A stretch of DNA of 17,192 nucleotides from an uncultured Bacteroidales bacterium. GTDB lineage: Bacteria > Bacteroidota > Bacteroidia > Bacteroidales > UBA932. Numbering within the stretch: position 1 is the first letter of the stretch; each line of letters starts with the position of its first letter. The translations under genes and the position numbers were made by a program. Under the pieces are notes generated by a model, which saw nothing but the letters and a program-made list of their open reading frames with translations, did no database searches and was not told the origin of the DNA. Shown here piece by piece: positions 8,669 through 17,000 of the stretch. The DNA is taken from the NCBI GenBank assembly GCA_934691625.1, contig CAKUTA010000021.1, positions 1 through 17,192 of the forward strand, read 5' to 3'.

Positions 8669-8703
8669 CTATGTTTATTTAAAAAGTGTCGTTATACATC
8701 CTG

Positions 8704-8711
8704 CAAAGATA
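8704..8711 (-). promoter_or_regulatory. Bacteroidota -7 promoter box before the ABC exporter gene
   Basis: On the minus strand the eight bases read TATCTTTG, an exact match to TAnnTTTG. The box ends 35 bases before the ABC start codon, giving an expected leader of about 30 bases. It lies in the short gap after the M28 gene and would allow the exporter and downstream genes to be expressed independently. No clear TTTG -33 box is visible at the usual distance. Confidence 0.55.
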
Positions 8712-8719
8712 ATGAAACT

Positions 8720-9721
8720 TTACATTATTCTCTCCAGCCAGTGGAATATGAGCCAGATGCGGCGCTTCAGTATGGGCATGTCGATGGTGGCAGCCGTATC
8801 ATAGGGCTTGTTGTTGTTCATAGTGATGCCTGACGTGAACAGGACTGACGGGATTCCGTGCTCCAGGAATGCACGCTGGTCACTCACGCGGCGATAGAAT
8901 ATATCTGTGAAATCCTTGCTGCCGAAATAGTCATAGCCCAGCTCCAGGCCTGTGCCGTATTTCAGGTTGCAGGTGCTCAGCAGGCCCCTGTTCTCCTCGC
9001 CTGCGGCATCACGTCCAAGCATGATTATGAAATCCTTGCGCCCAGATTTCAGCGTACTCATTGTCCCGCCTATCTGGTCAATGTTCACAGCCATCGTGAT
9101 CTTGTCGGCAGTTATGGCAGTGCCGCTTACGGGATCTGCAAGCAGCCCGTCTTCAATCATCTTCCACAGCGCCCTCGAACCTTTCATGCTGCTGGCCTTG
9201 GCATCGAGCGCGACGAACACCACATTGCTCCCATAAGCCCTGCCGATATGGCGCATGGTGCTGAACATCTCGGCGACGCTGAGCATTGCGACGACTCCGG
9301 ATGCATTGCTGTCGGCTCCTGGATATAGTGTTCCGTTCAATGTCCCGATACCGTCATAATGTGCCATGACAATGACGTATGAGTCATTGTGTCTCTTTGA
9401 AGAGCCCGGAAGAAAGCCGATTATGTTACGGCCGAATGGCTCGTAGAAGTGTGTAGACCAGCATCCGTTCACGGGAATCAGTCCGATCTGGCGGAATCTC
9501 CGGACAATCCAGAATGCGGCTTCCGTGCTGCCTCTGGTGCCGGTGGCGCGTCCTCCGCACAAAGTGTCGGAAAGAAACTCGATCTGCCTATATAACTTAC
9601 TTTCCCACACGACATTGTGAGCTTGTGTGCCGCTGATTGCACCTATGGATGGAACCTGCTGTGCTGATGCGGTAAGGCCGGCAAGTGCCATCAGAACCAT
9701 GCTGAATATTTTTTTTACCAT
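8720..9721 (-). CDS. Secreted M28-family peptidase homologue, probably catalytically inactive
   Basis: M28 peptidases are two-zinc aminopeptidases or carboxypeptidases. I take the ATG at 9721 (333 residues) because MVKKIFSMVLMALAGLTASA is a clear signal peptide, whereas a start at 9790 would bury it. Kept active-site residues are His121 and Asp123 (HYDG), the bridging Asp137 (GADSNASG) and Asp215 (NIDQIG). The segment that normally reads DGEE here reads DAKASSMKGS, putting Lys175 and Ala176 where the general-base Glu and a zinc-binding Glu belong. The last zinc histidine (usually YHTPxDT) is Asn304 in NNNKPYDT. Three of the six key positions (Aeromonas aminopeptidase His97, Asp117, Glu151, Glu152, Asp179, His256) are therefore lost. 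The frame is intact, so this looks like a maintained non-peptidase fold, perhaps binding or structural. It is the first gene of the minus-strand block. Confidence 0.85.
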   Translation of the reverse strand: MVKKIFSMVLMALAGLTASAQQVPSIGAISGTQAHNVVWESKLYRQIEFLSDTLCGGRATGTRGSTEAAFWIVRRFRQIGLIPVNGCWSTHFYEPFGRNIIGFLPGSSKRHNDSYVIVMAHYDGIGTLNGTLYPGADSNASGVVAMLSVAEMFSTMRHIGRAYGSNVVFVALDAKASSMKGSRALWKMIEDGLLADPVSGTAITADKITMAVNIDQIGGTMSTLKSGRKDFIIMLGRDAAGEENRGLLSTCNLKYGTGLELGYDYFGSKDFTDIFYRRVSDQRAFLEHGIPSVLFTSGITMNNNKPYDTAATIDMPILKRRIWLIFHWLERIM

Positions 9722-9748
9722 TTTGTCCTTGGGAGCATGATAATTGAT

Positions 9749-9756
9749 TATCTTTG
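9749..9756 (+). promoter_or_regulatory. Candidate -7 promoter box for the TPR gene
   Basis: The bases read TATCTTTG, matching TAnnTTTG. A TTTG at 9722-9725 could be the -33 element, although the 23-base spacer is longer than the usual 19-21. The leader to the TTG start at 9854 would be about 90 bases. A second near-match (TAATCTTTG, one base too long) follows directly. Confidence 0.4.
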
Positions 9757-9809
9757 TAATCTTTGGAAATTTCAGACCTGCCAAGGTCATGTTTTTTCCG
9801 AAAGAACCC

Positions 9810-9817
9810 CAAAATTA
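9810..9817 (-). promoter_or_regulatory. Candidate -7 promoter box for the M28-homologue gene
   Basis: On the minus strand the bases read TAATTTTG, an exact TAnnTTTG match about 90 bases before the ATG at 9721. The -33 element is not obvious. The predicted transcript start near 9803 lies downstream of the plus-strand box at 9749-9756, so the two divergent leaders would overlap by about 40 bases. Confidence 0.4.
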
Positions 9818-9853
9818 GGAATTACTTGCGAATTTCGGAAATATTAAAGGAAA

Positions 9854-11866
9854 TTGAGAAATAAACTGACATATATGATCGTGACGGTCCTGCTTCTGCT
9901 CCAATGCGCAGGCGCAGCGGCCCAGTATGACAAGGATGTGTTCTTCTTCAGAGGCAGGCGGGCTCTTGCCGACGGCAAGTTCTCGCAGGCGATAGAAAAT
10001 TTCAATGTCCTTTCCCGCATTGATACGACCGATTACTGGACATTCTTCTACAGGGGGATCGCGAAGTATAATCTTGGCGACCTGCGCGGGGCACAGAAGG
10101 ACTTCAACACATCTGTCCGCCTGAATCCTGTCTTTACATCAGGATACCATTACAAGGCGATAACGGAGAGCCGTTTCGGCGAGTATGACAAGGCGCTTGC
10201 GGATCTGCAGAAGGCCATTGACCTGAGGCCAGGATACATCGGGCTTTATTTCAGCCGTGGAGTCACCTACTTCCTGGCACAGCAGTTCGACAAGGCCGTG
10301 GCTGATTTCGACAGGTATATCAGGAAAGAGCCGAAGGATCCGTCAGCATATCTGAACCGCGGGGCCAGCTGGCTGTTCCTCCAGGATACCACCAAGGCAT
10401 TGACAGACTATAACAAGGCAATCTCGCTTGACAGGTTCGAGCCTGAAGGCTTTATCCGCCGCGGACGCCTGTATGCATCTGAGCATAAATATCCAGAGGC
10501 GATTTCCGACATGAACATGGCGATAAGCCTGGATACCACGAATACATTCGCATATTTCAACAGGGCAATAATGTATTACGAGCAGAATGACTACAATTCT
10601 GCGATGGCGGACCTTAACCGTGTCCTCAGGGATGAGCCAGGCAATGCCCTTACTCTGTACAACCGGAGCCTTATAAGCGCACAGGTGGGAAACTATGAGG
10701 ATGCGCTGGACGATATGGACCGTGTCATAAACATCAATCCAGGCAATGTGCTGGCCTATTATAACAGGGCCTCGTTCTTCGTGAACATGGAGAGATGGCA
10801 GGATGCCCTGGAGGATTATGACAAGGCGATTGAACTGTATCCTGATTTTGCGAAGGCGTATATGAACCGCTCCTATGTGGAGAACAGGCTGGGACTTATG
10901 AAGGAGTCGAAGACGGACTATGACATAGCCCGCAAAAAAATAGAGGACTATATGGACAAGACCGGAAGCGGTGCTGCCTCGTTTGCCGATACCACCAGAA
11001 AATACAGCTCCCTTCTGTCGCTTGATGCGGACTTCGCGAAGAAGGATTTCGACGATGAGATGCTTCAGCACCGTGATGTTGATATAAAGCTCATGCCTCT
11101 TTACCGTTTCGTCCTGTCAGATAAGAGAGACAATGTCCAGTACGCATTGCGTAACAGATATGAGAATCCGTTGATAGATAGGTTCCTGAACGGGATGCCA
11201 GTGCCAGTTGTGATCACATCATCCGACACGGTCAGGACTGCCGTGGCAGACAAGTATTTCCAGACAATCTGGTCGTCGCATGGTGATTCTGGAGAGGATG
11301 AGTTCCTGAAGGCATTGGGGGATGTTGCTGACAAGCAGTTCAATTCGGCTCTGGTCCACTATGACAATGCGCTTGATGCGGCTTCGGCTGATAAATATTC
11401 GGCATTGTATAAGGCCTTCTATTATATGAACAGGGGAGTCCTGCGTGCGGATATGATAGACTTCATATCCTCGATTGAAAGCAATGTCCAGACGCTTACA
11501 ATGGATGACCAGGGGACAGCACGTGCCCGTGTCAAGGACCAGGTCAGCCGCAGCTATGATTATTCAGATGCTGTCGAGGATATGCAGAGCGCATTGGGGC
11601 TTGTGGGAGATGTCCCTTATATATATTTCAATCTTGCGAATCTGCAGTGCCTGTCATCATCTTATGTGGATGCGATAGGAAACTATACGAAGGCTATATC
11701 CCTGTATCCTTATATGGGGGATGCATACTTTAACAGGGGACTTGTGCTTATCTATCTGAAAGACAAGGAGAAAGGCTGTATAGACCTGTCACATGCCGGA
11801 GAACTCGGTGTCGGTGAGGCATACAATGTCATCAAGAAGTATTGTGAGAGTGACAATGCCGAGTAG
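9854..11866 (+). CDS. Secreted TPR-repeat protein
   Basis: This 670-residue protein begins with a signal peptide (RNKLTYMIVTVLLLLQCAG, ending near AAAQ), so it should be exported. The residue before Cys18 is Gln, so a lipobox is unlikely. The start is TTG at 9854: an in-frame stop lies three codons upstream, and the first ATG (9875) would drop the positively charged N-terminus of the signal. From about residue 26 to 363 there are roughly ten tetratricopeptide repeats in near-perfect 34-residue register, with recurring AYYNRA-type and DALEDYDKAIELYP-type segments. A non-repeat stretch follows (about 370-485), then further TPR-like units near 486-520 and 585-652. TPR arrays bind other proteins and often scaffold periplasmic or outer-membrane complexes; the partner is unknown. 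It is probably co-transcribed with the hydrolase 66 bases downstream. Confidence 0.9.
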   Translation: MRNKLTYMIVTVLLLLQCAGAAAQYDKDVFFFRGRRALADGKFSQAIENFNVLSRIDTTDYWTFFYRGIAKYNLGDLRGAQKDFNTSVRLNPVFTSGYHYKAITESRFGEYDKALADLQKAIDLRPGYIGLYFSRGVTYFLAQQFDKAVADFDRYIRKEPKDPSAYLNRGASWLFLQDTTKALTDYNKAISLDRFEPEGFIRRGRLYASEHKYPEAISDMNMAISLDTTNTFAYFNRAIMYYEQNDYNSAMADLNRVLRDEPGNALTLYNRSLISAQVGNYEDALDDMDRVININPGNVLAYYNRASFFVNMERWQDALEDYDKAIELYPDFAKAYMNRSYVENRLGLMKESKTDYDIARKKIEDYMDKTGSGAASFADTTRKYSSLLSLDADFAKKDFDDEMLQHRDVDIKLMPLYRFVLSDKRDNVQYALRNRYENPLIDRFLNGMPVPVVITSSDTVRTAVADKYFQTIWSSHGDSGEDEFLKALGDVADKQFNSALVHYDNALDAASADKYSALYKAFYYMNRGVLRADMIDFISSIESNVQTLTMDDQGTARARVKDQVSRSYDYSDAVEDMQSALGLVGDVPYIYFNLANLQCLSSSYVDAIGNYTKAISLYPYMGDAYFNRGLVLIYLKDKEKGCIDLSHAGELGVGEAYNVIKKYCESDNAE

Positions 11867-11932
11867 AACCATGCGGCACCGCAGGCAACCGGCAATCATG
11901 CAGGCATAATTTGGGAACATAAATTATTAGAA

Positions 11933-12757
11933 GTGGAAGAAATACAGGCTAAGCTCAGATTCATGAGCCTTTCCAGCGGGAGCTGCGGCAACTGCTATTA
12001 TCTTGAATACAGTGATGCCTCCGGGAGGCAGGCAATCCTTATAGATGCCGGCGTAAGCCTGAGGCGGCTTAAGCAGATACTTTCAGACAACGGGCTTGAC
12101 GAAGACTCTTTCGGGGCGATACTGGTCACTCATGACCACATGGATCATATCCGCAGTCTCGCTTCATACTGCAAGAAGCTCAAGAAGCCTGTCTATGCGA
12201 CAGGAGTCCTTCATGCTGCCCTGGCGGCGCATTCATTCGGCAGCCCATATCTGGAACAATGCAGAAAAGAGCTTGCGGAAGGCGGCTGGAATGATGTATG
12301 CGGCTTCAAGGTGCGTTACTTCATCGTGCCGCATGATGCTACACAGACTGTCGGATACTGTATTCATGCCGGAGACCGCAGATTCGTGATAATGACCGAT
12401 ATCGGCCGTATGACAGACGAAGCCCTGCAATACGCTTCAGAAGCGGATACTGTGGTGGTGGAGTCGAACTATGATATGGATATGCTGATATCCGGACCAT
12501 ATACGCATGAGCTTAAGATGCGTATATGTCAGGGGCATGGCCATCTGAGCAATGATGAATGTGCATTTGCCATCAGGCAGTTCTGGCATCCTGGATTGCG
12601 CAATATTTTCCTCTGTCACCTGAGCGACCATAACAATACTCCCGAACTGGCATATAGCTCAGCCCGGGAGACACTGCGTCAGCTTGGCGTCGAGGACGGG
12701 ACAGTCAACCTCCGTGCCCTGCCACGCCAGACGCCTTCGCCGATGATCAATCTTTAG
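11933..12757 (+). CDS. Metallo-beta-lactamase-fold hydrolase, WalJ/YycJ type
   Basis: This 274-residue cytoplasmic protein matches the WalJ/YycJ group of the metallo-beta-lactamase superfamily, related to nucleases and in Firmicutes linked to the WalRK system and DNA repair. The N-terminal FMSLSSGSCGNCYYLE (10-25) is the group's hallmark strand and turn. The metal site comprises THDHMDH (His67, His69, Asp71, His72), His134 (VPHDA), Asp156 (MTDIG) and His229 (CHLSDHNN); GHGHLSNDE lies near 201-209. All ligands look present, so it is probably active. The start is GTG at 11933 because no in-frame ATG precedes it, and the ATG at 11963 would remove part of the first beta strand. The 3' end overlaps the convergent acyl-CoA ligase by 11 bases. 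The natural substrate cannot be inferred here. Confidence 0.88.
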   Translation: MEEIQAKLRFMSLSSGSCGNCYYLEYSDASGRQAILIDAGVSLRRLKQILSDNGLDEDSFGAILVTHDHMDHIRSLASYCKKLKKPVYATGVLHAALAAHSFGSPYLEQCRKELAEGGWNDVCGFKVRYFIVPHDATQTVGYCIHAGDRRFVIMTDIGRMTDEALQYASEADTVVVESNYDMDMLISGPYTHELKMRICQGHGHLSNDECAFAIRQFWHPGLRNIFLCHLSDHNNTPELAYSSARETLRQLGVEDGTVNLRALPRQTPSPMINL

Positions 12758-14429
12758 ACTGCTGCTCCGGCTCATCGCCATGGGCATCCTTGTACTTGAA
12801 TCTGCGGATCTTATGTGTAGCTGTCTTCTCGAAGTTCTGCTTCACTACCTCCACGCTGTTCACCTTGGATGATTTCCCCACATGCTTGTTCACATAGTCA
12901 AGCACGGCCTTCTTCTTTGCCTGCAGATTCTCGAAGAACTTGTCCTCGTATGCCTGGTCCCAGTTGAGGACATTGTCATCGAACTTCACCAGGGCTATGA
13001 GCTTGCCGTCACGCTCCATCACAAGCGACTCGTTCACGCCGCCGAAATGATTGATTACCTGCTCGATCTCCTCCGGGTAGATGTTCTCGCCTGACGGACC
13101 GAGAATCATATTGTTAAGACGCCCCTTGATGTAGAACCGCCCCTTGGAATCCATGCATGCGAGGTCATTGGTCCTGAACCATCCGTCGTCCGTAAGAACT
13201 CCGCGTGTCCTTTCAGGATCCTTGTAGTAGCCGAGCATCACATTGTCACCTTTGGCAATTATCTCGCCTTCACCGGTCTCCGGATTGACATTCTGGAGCT
13301 TGACCTGGACATTGTATGCCGGGACTCCGATTGAACCGACCTTTGTCTTGCCGACACATGCGTTGGTGATAAGCGGGGCGGTCTCGGTGAGTCCATAGCC
13401 GATGGCGTAAGGGAACCTGGCCTTGATAAGGAAGTCCTCCACAGCCGGATCCAGCTTGGAGCCTCCGATTCCGAAGAACTTGAGCTTGCCGCCAAATGTC
13501 TTGTACAGGCGCTTGCCGATAAGGTAGAACAGCAGATGCGGCATCTTCCTGCGCATCCAAGACAGCACGCGGCTATGTTCTATGGTCGGGACAATGCTTG
13601 ACTTATAGACTTTCTCTATGATAAGCGGCACAGAGCACATGATGGTAGGACGCACCTTCTTCATCGTGTCGATGAGAATTGTCGGAGTCGGCAGCTTCTT
13701 TATGTGATAGACGCAGCCGCCTACAAATAGCGGATACAGCACGCTGAAGCTCATCTCGTAGGTGTGGGACATTGGCAGTATTGACAGCCATCTGTCTTTC
13801 TTGTTCGCCTTCTGTGCATGCCATGCGGCAACGACGTTCTGGCAGAAGTTCCTGTGGCTGAGCATTACACCTTTCGCCTTGCCTGATGTCCCGGATGTGT
13901 AGATGACCATCGCCAGGTCATCAGGGGAAGGCTCCTTTCCCCATCCGTCACATGTGAACGCCGAGTCATCCCTCTGGATAATCTCAAACGTGTCTATGTC
14001 AATGATGAGGGTGAGCTTCTTCTTCACTTCATCTGACAGTTTCGGCATCATCCTCTGTGATATGAAGATGGCCTTGCATTCCGAGTGGTTCAGTATGTTT
14101 GTCACCTCGCTTTCCGAAGAGTCCGGAAGAATAGGAACCGCAACCCTGCCGAATGCCACGATGGAGAAAAGCGATACTGTCCAGTTCGGCATGTTCTGGG
14201 AGAGGATGGCAATCCTCTCTCCAGCGTTCAAGCCATATCTCGAGAATATATGTGCAAGCTCAATGCTTTTCTTCCTGAAATCAGCGTATGTGTAGCTCTG
14301 GCTTCCGTCTGCAAATACAAGTGCCGGCCTTTTCGCGAAAGCTGTCGTCGCATATTCGAACAGACGGGACAAGGTCGTTATGTAGTTCTCCCTGTTCGTC
14401 GTAAGTTTTCTGTATAGACTGTTGCTCAT
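12747..14429 (-). CDS. AMP-forming acyl-CoA ligase (long-chain fatty-acid-CoA ligase-like)
   Basis: This enzyme likely activates a carboxylic acid, probably a fatty acid, with ATP and joins it to CoA. The 560-residue protein shows the ANL-superfamily motifs in order: P-loop YTSGTSGKAKGVMLSHRN (177-194), YGLTET (345-350), DGWFRTNDLA (415-424) with the ribose-binding Asp422, and the hinge-like GRLNNMILGPSGENIYPEE (436-454). The C-terminal catalytic lysine is most likely Lys540 in TATHKIRR, where the usual Gly before the Lys is His. There is no signal peptide. It starts 10 bases after the stop of the PlsC-like acyltransferase, so the two are probably translated from one transcript, and their combination suggests fatty-acid activation coupled to lipid acylation. 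An acyl-ACP or aryl substrate is possible. Confidence 0.9.
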   Translation of the reverse strand: MSNSLYRKLTTNRENYITTLSRLFEYATTAFAKRPALVFADGSQSYTYADFRKKSIELAHIFSRYGLNAGERIAILSQNMPNWTVSLFSIVAFGRVAVPILPDSSESEVTNILNHSECKAIFISQRMMPKLSDEVKKKLTLIIDIDTFEIIQRDDSAFTCDGWGKEPSPDDLAMVIYTSGTSGKAKGVMLSHRNFCQNVVAAWHAQKANKKDRWLSILPMSHTYEMSFSVLYPLFVGGCVYHIKKLPTPTILIDTMKKVRPTIMCSVPLIIEKVYKSSIVPTIEHSRVLSWMRRKMPHLLFYLIGKRLYKTFGGKLKFFGIGGSKLDPAVEDFLIKARFPYAIGYGLTETAPLITNACVGKTKVGSIGVPAYNVQVKLQNVNPETGEGEIIAKGDNVMLGYYKDPERTRGVLTDDGWFRTNDLACMDSKGRFYIKGRLNNMILGPSGENIYPEEIEQVINHFGGVNESLVMERDGKLIALVKFDDNVLNWDQAYEDKFFENLQAKKKAVLDYVNKHVGKSSKVNSVEVVKQNFEKTATHKIRRFKYKDAHGDEPEQQSKD

Positions 14430-14439
14430 GATTTATCTG

Positions 14440-15009
14440 TTAATGCGTCACGTATCCTTCCGGATTCTTTCCCTGCATGTGCATCTCCTCGTAGAGAGCC
14501 TGTATTCTGTCCGTGTCACCTCTTGCGTCATCAGTCAGCTTGACCTTTTCTCCGATGCTGACCCGTTTCGTCTTCCAGTCGAAATAGCCCATATAGACAG
14601 GGCACCCGACTTTCGTGGCGATCATGTGATATCCTGTCTTCCATTTCTTTATCGCATGCCTGGTGCCTTCAGGAGCGATGGCGAGGTGAAAAGTATCTAC
14701 TTTCTCCATCTCGTTGATAAGGCTGAAAAGCATTGCGCTTGCGCTGGACCTGTCCACTGGTATGCAACCTACCTTGCGGAGGAACCAGCCTACTGGCCCT
14801 TTGAAGAACTCTTTCTTTATCATCACATGCGCGGTCTTGTCGAACTGCGTATAGAACAGGTATGAGATAACGAAATCCCATGCGGAGGTGTGCGGAACAC
14901 CTAGTATTACGCACTTTGCCTCCGGTGCAGGGCCGCCTACTGTAGTCCATCCCATTTTCCTGAGAATGAAGCCGCAGAATCTCGCCCAGCGTGAACGTTT
15001 AGTTTCCAT
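14440..15009 (-). CDS. PlsC-like lysophospholipid/glycerophosphate acyltransferase family protein
   Basis: This 189-residue protein has the two core LPLAT motifs: the catalytic HX4D motif as HTSAWD (His40, Asp45) and the phosphate-binding motif as PEGTR (113-117). FFKGPVGWFLRKVG (68-81) and IPVDR (83-87) match the conserved middle segment. Such enzymes transfer an acyl chain to a lysophospholipid or related acceptor at the inner membrane. At 189 residues it is shorter than typical PlsC proteins (about 240), though complete by motif. It is therefore closer to the small uncharacterised LPLAT group common in Bacteroidota. It lies 40 bases after parE and 10 before the acyl-CoA ligase. Exact acceptor and acyl donor are unknown. 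Confidence 0.88.
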   Translation of the reverse strand: METKRSRWARFCGFILRKMGWTTVGGPAPEAKCVILGVPHTSAWDFVISYLFYTQFDKTAHVMIKKEFFKGPVGWFLRKVGCIPVDRSSASAMLFSLINEMEKVDTFHLAIAPEGTRHAIKKWKTGYHMIATKVGCPVYMGYFDWKTKRVSIGEKVKLTDDARGDTDRIQALYEEMHMQGKNPEGYVTH

Positions 15010-15049
15010 TTCCTATTGATTAGTGGCCTGTCAAGAAGCCTGGCCGTAA

Positions 15050-16957
15050 TTAGATATTTATATCCTCCAACTCTTCCTCGCTGCGAAGGTTCTGGCGGAT
15101 AAAGTTCTGCCTGTCAATGGTATTGTCTCCCATATAGAATTCCATGATGCTGGCGATTGACTCGTCTTTCGCCAGGTTTACTGTATCAAGCCTCATGCCA
15201 TCCCCTATGAAATCCACGAACTCGTGCGGGGAGATCTCTCCGAGACCTTTGAACCTGGTGATTTCTACGCCGTTCTTCAGGTCGCTTATGGCCTTTGCCT
15301 TCTCATCATCGTTGTAGCAGTACCTGGTCTCCTTCTTGTTTCTGACCCTGAAGAGAGGTGTCTGGAGTATGTGCACATGGCCACGTCGGATCAGGTCGGG
15401 ATAGTATTTCATGAAGAATGTCAGAACCAGCATGCGGATATGCATTCCGTCATCATCGGCATCGGTAGCGACAATTATGTTGTTGTACCTGAGGTCGTTG
15501 AGGTCATCTTCCACGCCAAGCGCCGAAATGAGGAGATTCAGCTCCTCGTTCTCTGCCACGCGCTTGCGGCTCTCCTTGTAGCAGTTGATCGGTTTTCCGC
15601 GGAGGCTGAATACAGCCTGGTTGTTGGCGTTGCGGACCTTGGTGATGGTTCCGCTTGCGGAATCTCCCTCGGTGATGAATATGCTTGACTTCTCCTTCTC
15701 CTCCTCCTTGTCCTTCGGAACCTTGTCGCAGTAGTGATAGCGGCAGTCGCGCAGCTTCTTGTTATAGACATTGGCCCTCTTGTTCTTCTCCCTGGTCTTC
15801 TTCTGGATTCCTGAGATTTCTTCACGCTCTTTCTTGGATGATTTTATCTTCTCCTCTATTATAGGAACGATGTCCTTGTGTATGCGGAGATAGTCGTCAA
15901 GATTCCTGGATACGAAATCATTGACAAACGATCTGATGGTAGGCCCCTTGTCATTTATGGTATTGCCGTTCTCATCCTTTATCTGCTTGTCCCACATGTA
16001 GGTAGAACCAAGCTTGGTCTTGGTCTGGCCTTCGAACTGAGGCTCCTGTATCTGGATGCTGATGGCACCGACGATACCCTGGCGGCAGTCCTGCGGGTCG
16101 TAGTCCTTCTTGAAGAAATCTTTCAGTGTCTTGGCTATGGCCTCCCTGAATGCTGCGAGATGCGTGCCTCCCTCTCGGGTGTTCTGTCCGTTGACGAATG
16201 AAGATATGTTCTCGCCGTAGCTGTTGCCATGCGTCAGGACAATCTCGATGTCTTCCCCCTCCAGATGTATAGGCGGGTAGAGCGGAGTCTCGCTCATGCG
16301 GTCGTTCACCAGGTCGAGAAGTCCATTCTCTGACTTATATGGAGTTCCGTTGAGGACCAGGGTCAGGCCTTTCTTCAGGAAGGAGTAGTTCTTGACCATT
16401 GTCTCGACATATTCCATATTATAGGAGTAGTCGCCGAATTTCTGGCTGTCAGGGGTGAACTTCACGAATGTGCCGTTCTTCTCGCTGACATTCTCCCTCA
16501 TGCCTGAATCCACGAGATTTCCACGCTCGAACTGAGCCCAGGAACTTTTCCCGTCCCTGAAAGATTCCACGTAGAAGTATGATGACAATGCATTTACAGC
16601 CTTGGTGCCGACACCGTTCATTCCGACAGACTTCTTGAAGTTCTTGTCGTCGAACTTTCCTCCGGTGTTAAGGGAGCTGACGCATCTGATGACACTGTTG
16701 TTCTCGTGAGGAATGCCTCGTCCGAAGTCCCTCACGGATACAGTCCCGTCCTGCACGGTTATCTGGACCTGCTTTCCGAATCCCATTGTGAACTCGTCGA
16801 TGGCATTGTCCACTACCTCCTTAAGCAGGATATAGATGCCGTCATCCTGATTGTCTCCGTTGCCGAGTCTTCCGATATACATGCCGGAACGTTGGCGGAT
16901 ATGTTCATTCCACGTCAGTGTCTTGATGGAACTGCCATCATATTTCTCTTCTGCCAT
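15050..16957 (-). CDS. DNA topoisomerase IV subunit B (ParE-type)
   Basis: The product is the ATPase subunit of a type IIA topoisomerase, which with ParC separates linked daughter chromosomes. In the 635-residue protein the GHKL ATPase domain shows LLKEVVDNAIDE (44-55, catalytic Glu47 and magnesium-binding Asn51), DFGRGIP (77-83) and the ATP lid (GGKFDD 99-104, GMNGVGTKA 112-120). The transducer region has NGQNTREGGTH (256-266). The TOPRIM domain has ITEGDSASGT (428-437), LRGKPINCY (452-460) and ATDADDDG (497-504), with RFKGLGE at 568-574. Length and the short C-terminus fit ParE more than GyrB, and the sequence has the form of the Bacteroidota ParE group. No parC is in the window. It starts at ATG 16957 with a -7 promoter box 44-51 bases upstream and may lead the lipid-enzyme pair. 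Confidence 0.9.
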   Translation of the reverse strand: MAEEKYDGSSIKTLTWNEHIRQRSGMYIGRLGNGDNQDDGIYILLKEVVDNAIDEFTMGFGKQVQITVQDGTVSVRDFGRGIPHENNSVIRCVSSLNTGGKFDDKNFKKSVGMNGVGTKAVNALSSYFYVESFRDGKSSWAQFERGNLVDSGMRENVSEKNGTFVKFTPDSQKFGDYSYNMEYVETMVKNYSFLKKGLTLVLNGTPYKSENGLLDLVNDRMSETPLYPPIHLEGEDIEIVLTHGNSYGENISSFVNGQNTREGGTHLAAFREAIAKTLKDFFKKDYDPQDCRQGIVGAISIQIQEPQFEGQTKTKLGSTYMWDKQIKDENGNTINDKGPTIRSFVNDFVSRNLDDYLRIHKDIVPIIEEKIKSSKKEREEISGIQKKTREKNKRANVYNKKLRDCRYHYCDKVPKDKEEEKEKSSIFITEGDSASGTITKVRNANNQAVFSLRGKPINCYKESRKRVAENEELNLLISALGVEDDLNDLRYNNIIVATDADDDGMHIRMLVLTFFMKYYPDLIRRGHVHILQTPLFRVRNKKETRYCYNDDEKAKAISDLKNGVEITRFKGLGEISPHEFVDFIGDGMRLDTVNLAKDESIASIMEFYMGDNTIDRQNFIRQNLRSEEELEDINI

Positions 16958-17000
16958 AATCTTTTAGTCTTCCGCATGCGCAAAAAAGCGCGATATTCTG

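Noticed and set aside
9722..9790. Longer M28-homologue start at 9790
   Set aside because: It adds 23 residues before a clear signal peptide; the ATG at 9721 puts the signal at the N-terminus.
9926..10945. Possible DNA tandem repeats in the TPR gene
   Set aside because: The repeat is at protein level only; codons differ between units, so there is no CRISPR-like or satellite array.
10343..11071. 242-codon open frame antisense to the TPR gene
   Set aside because: It mirrors the repeated TPR codons on the other strand and has no recognisable motif.
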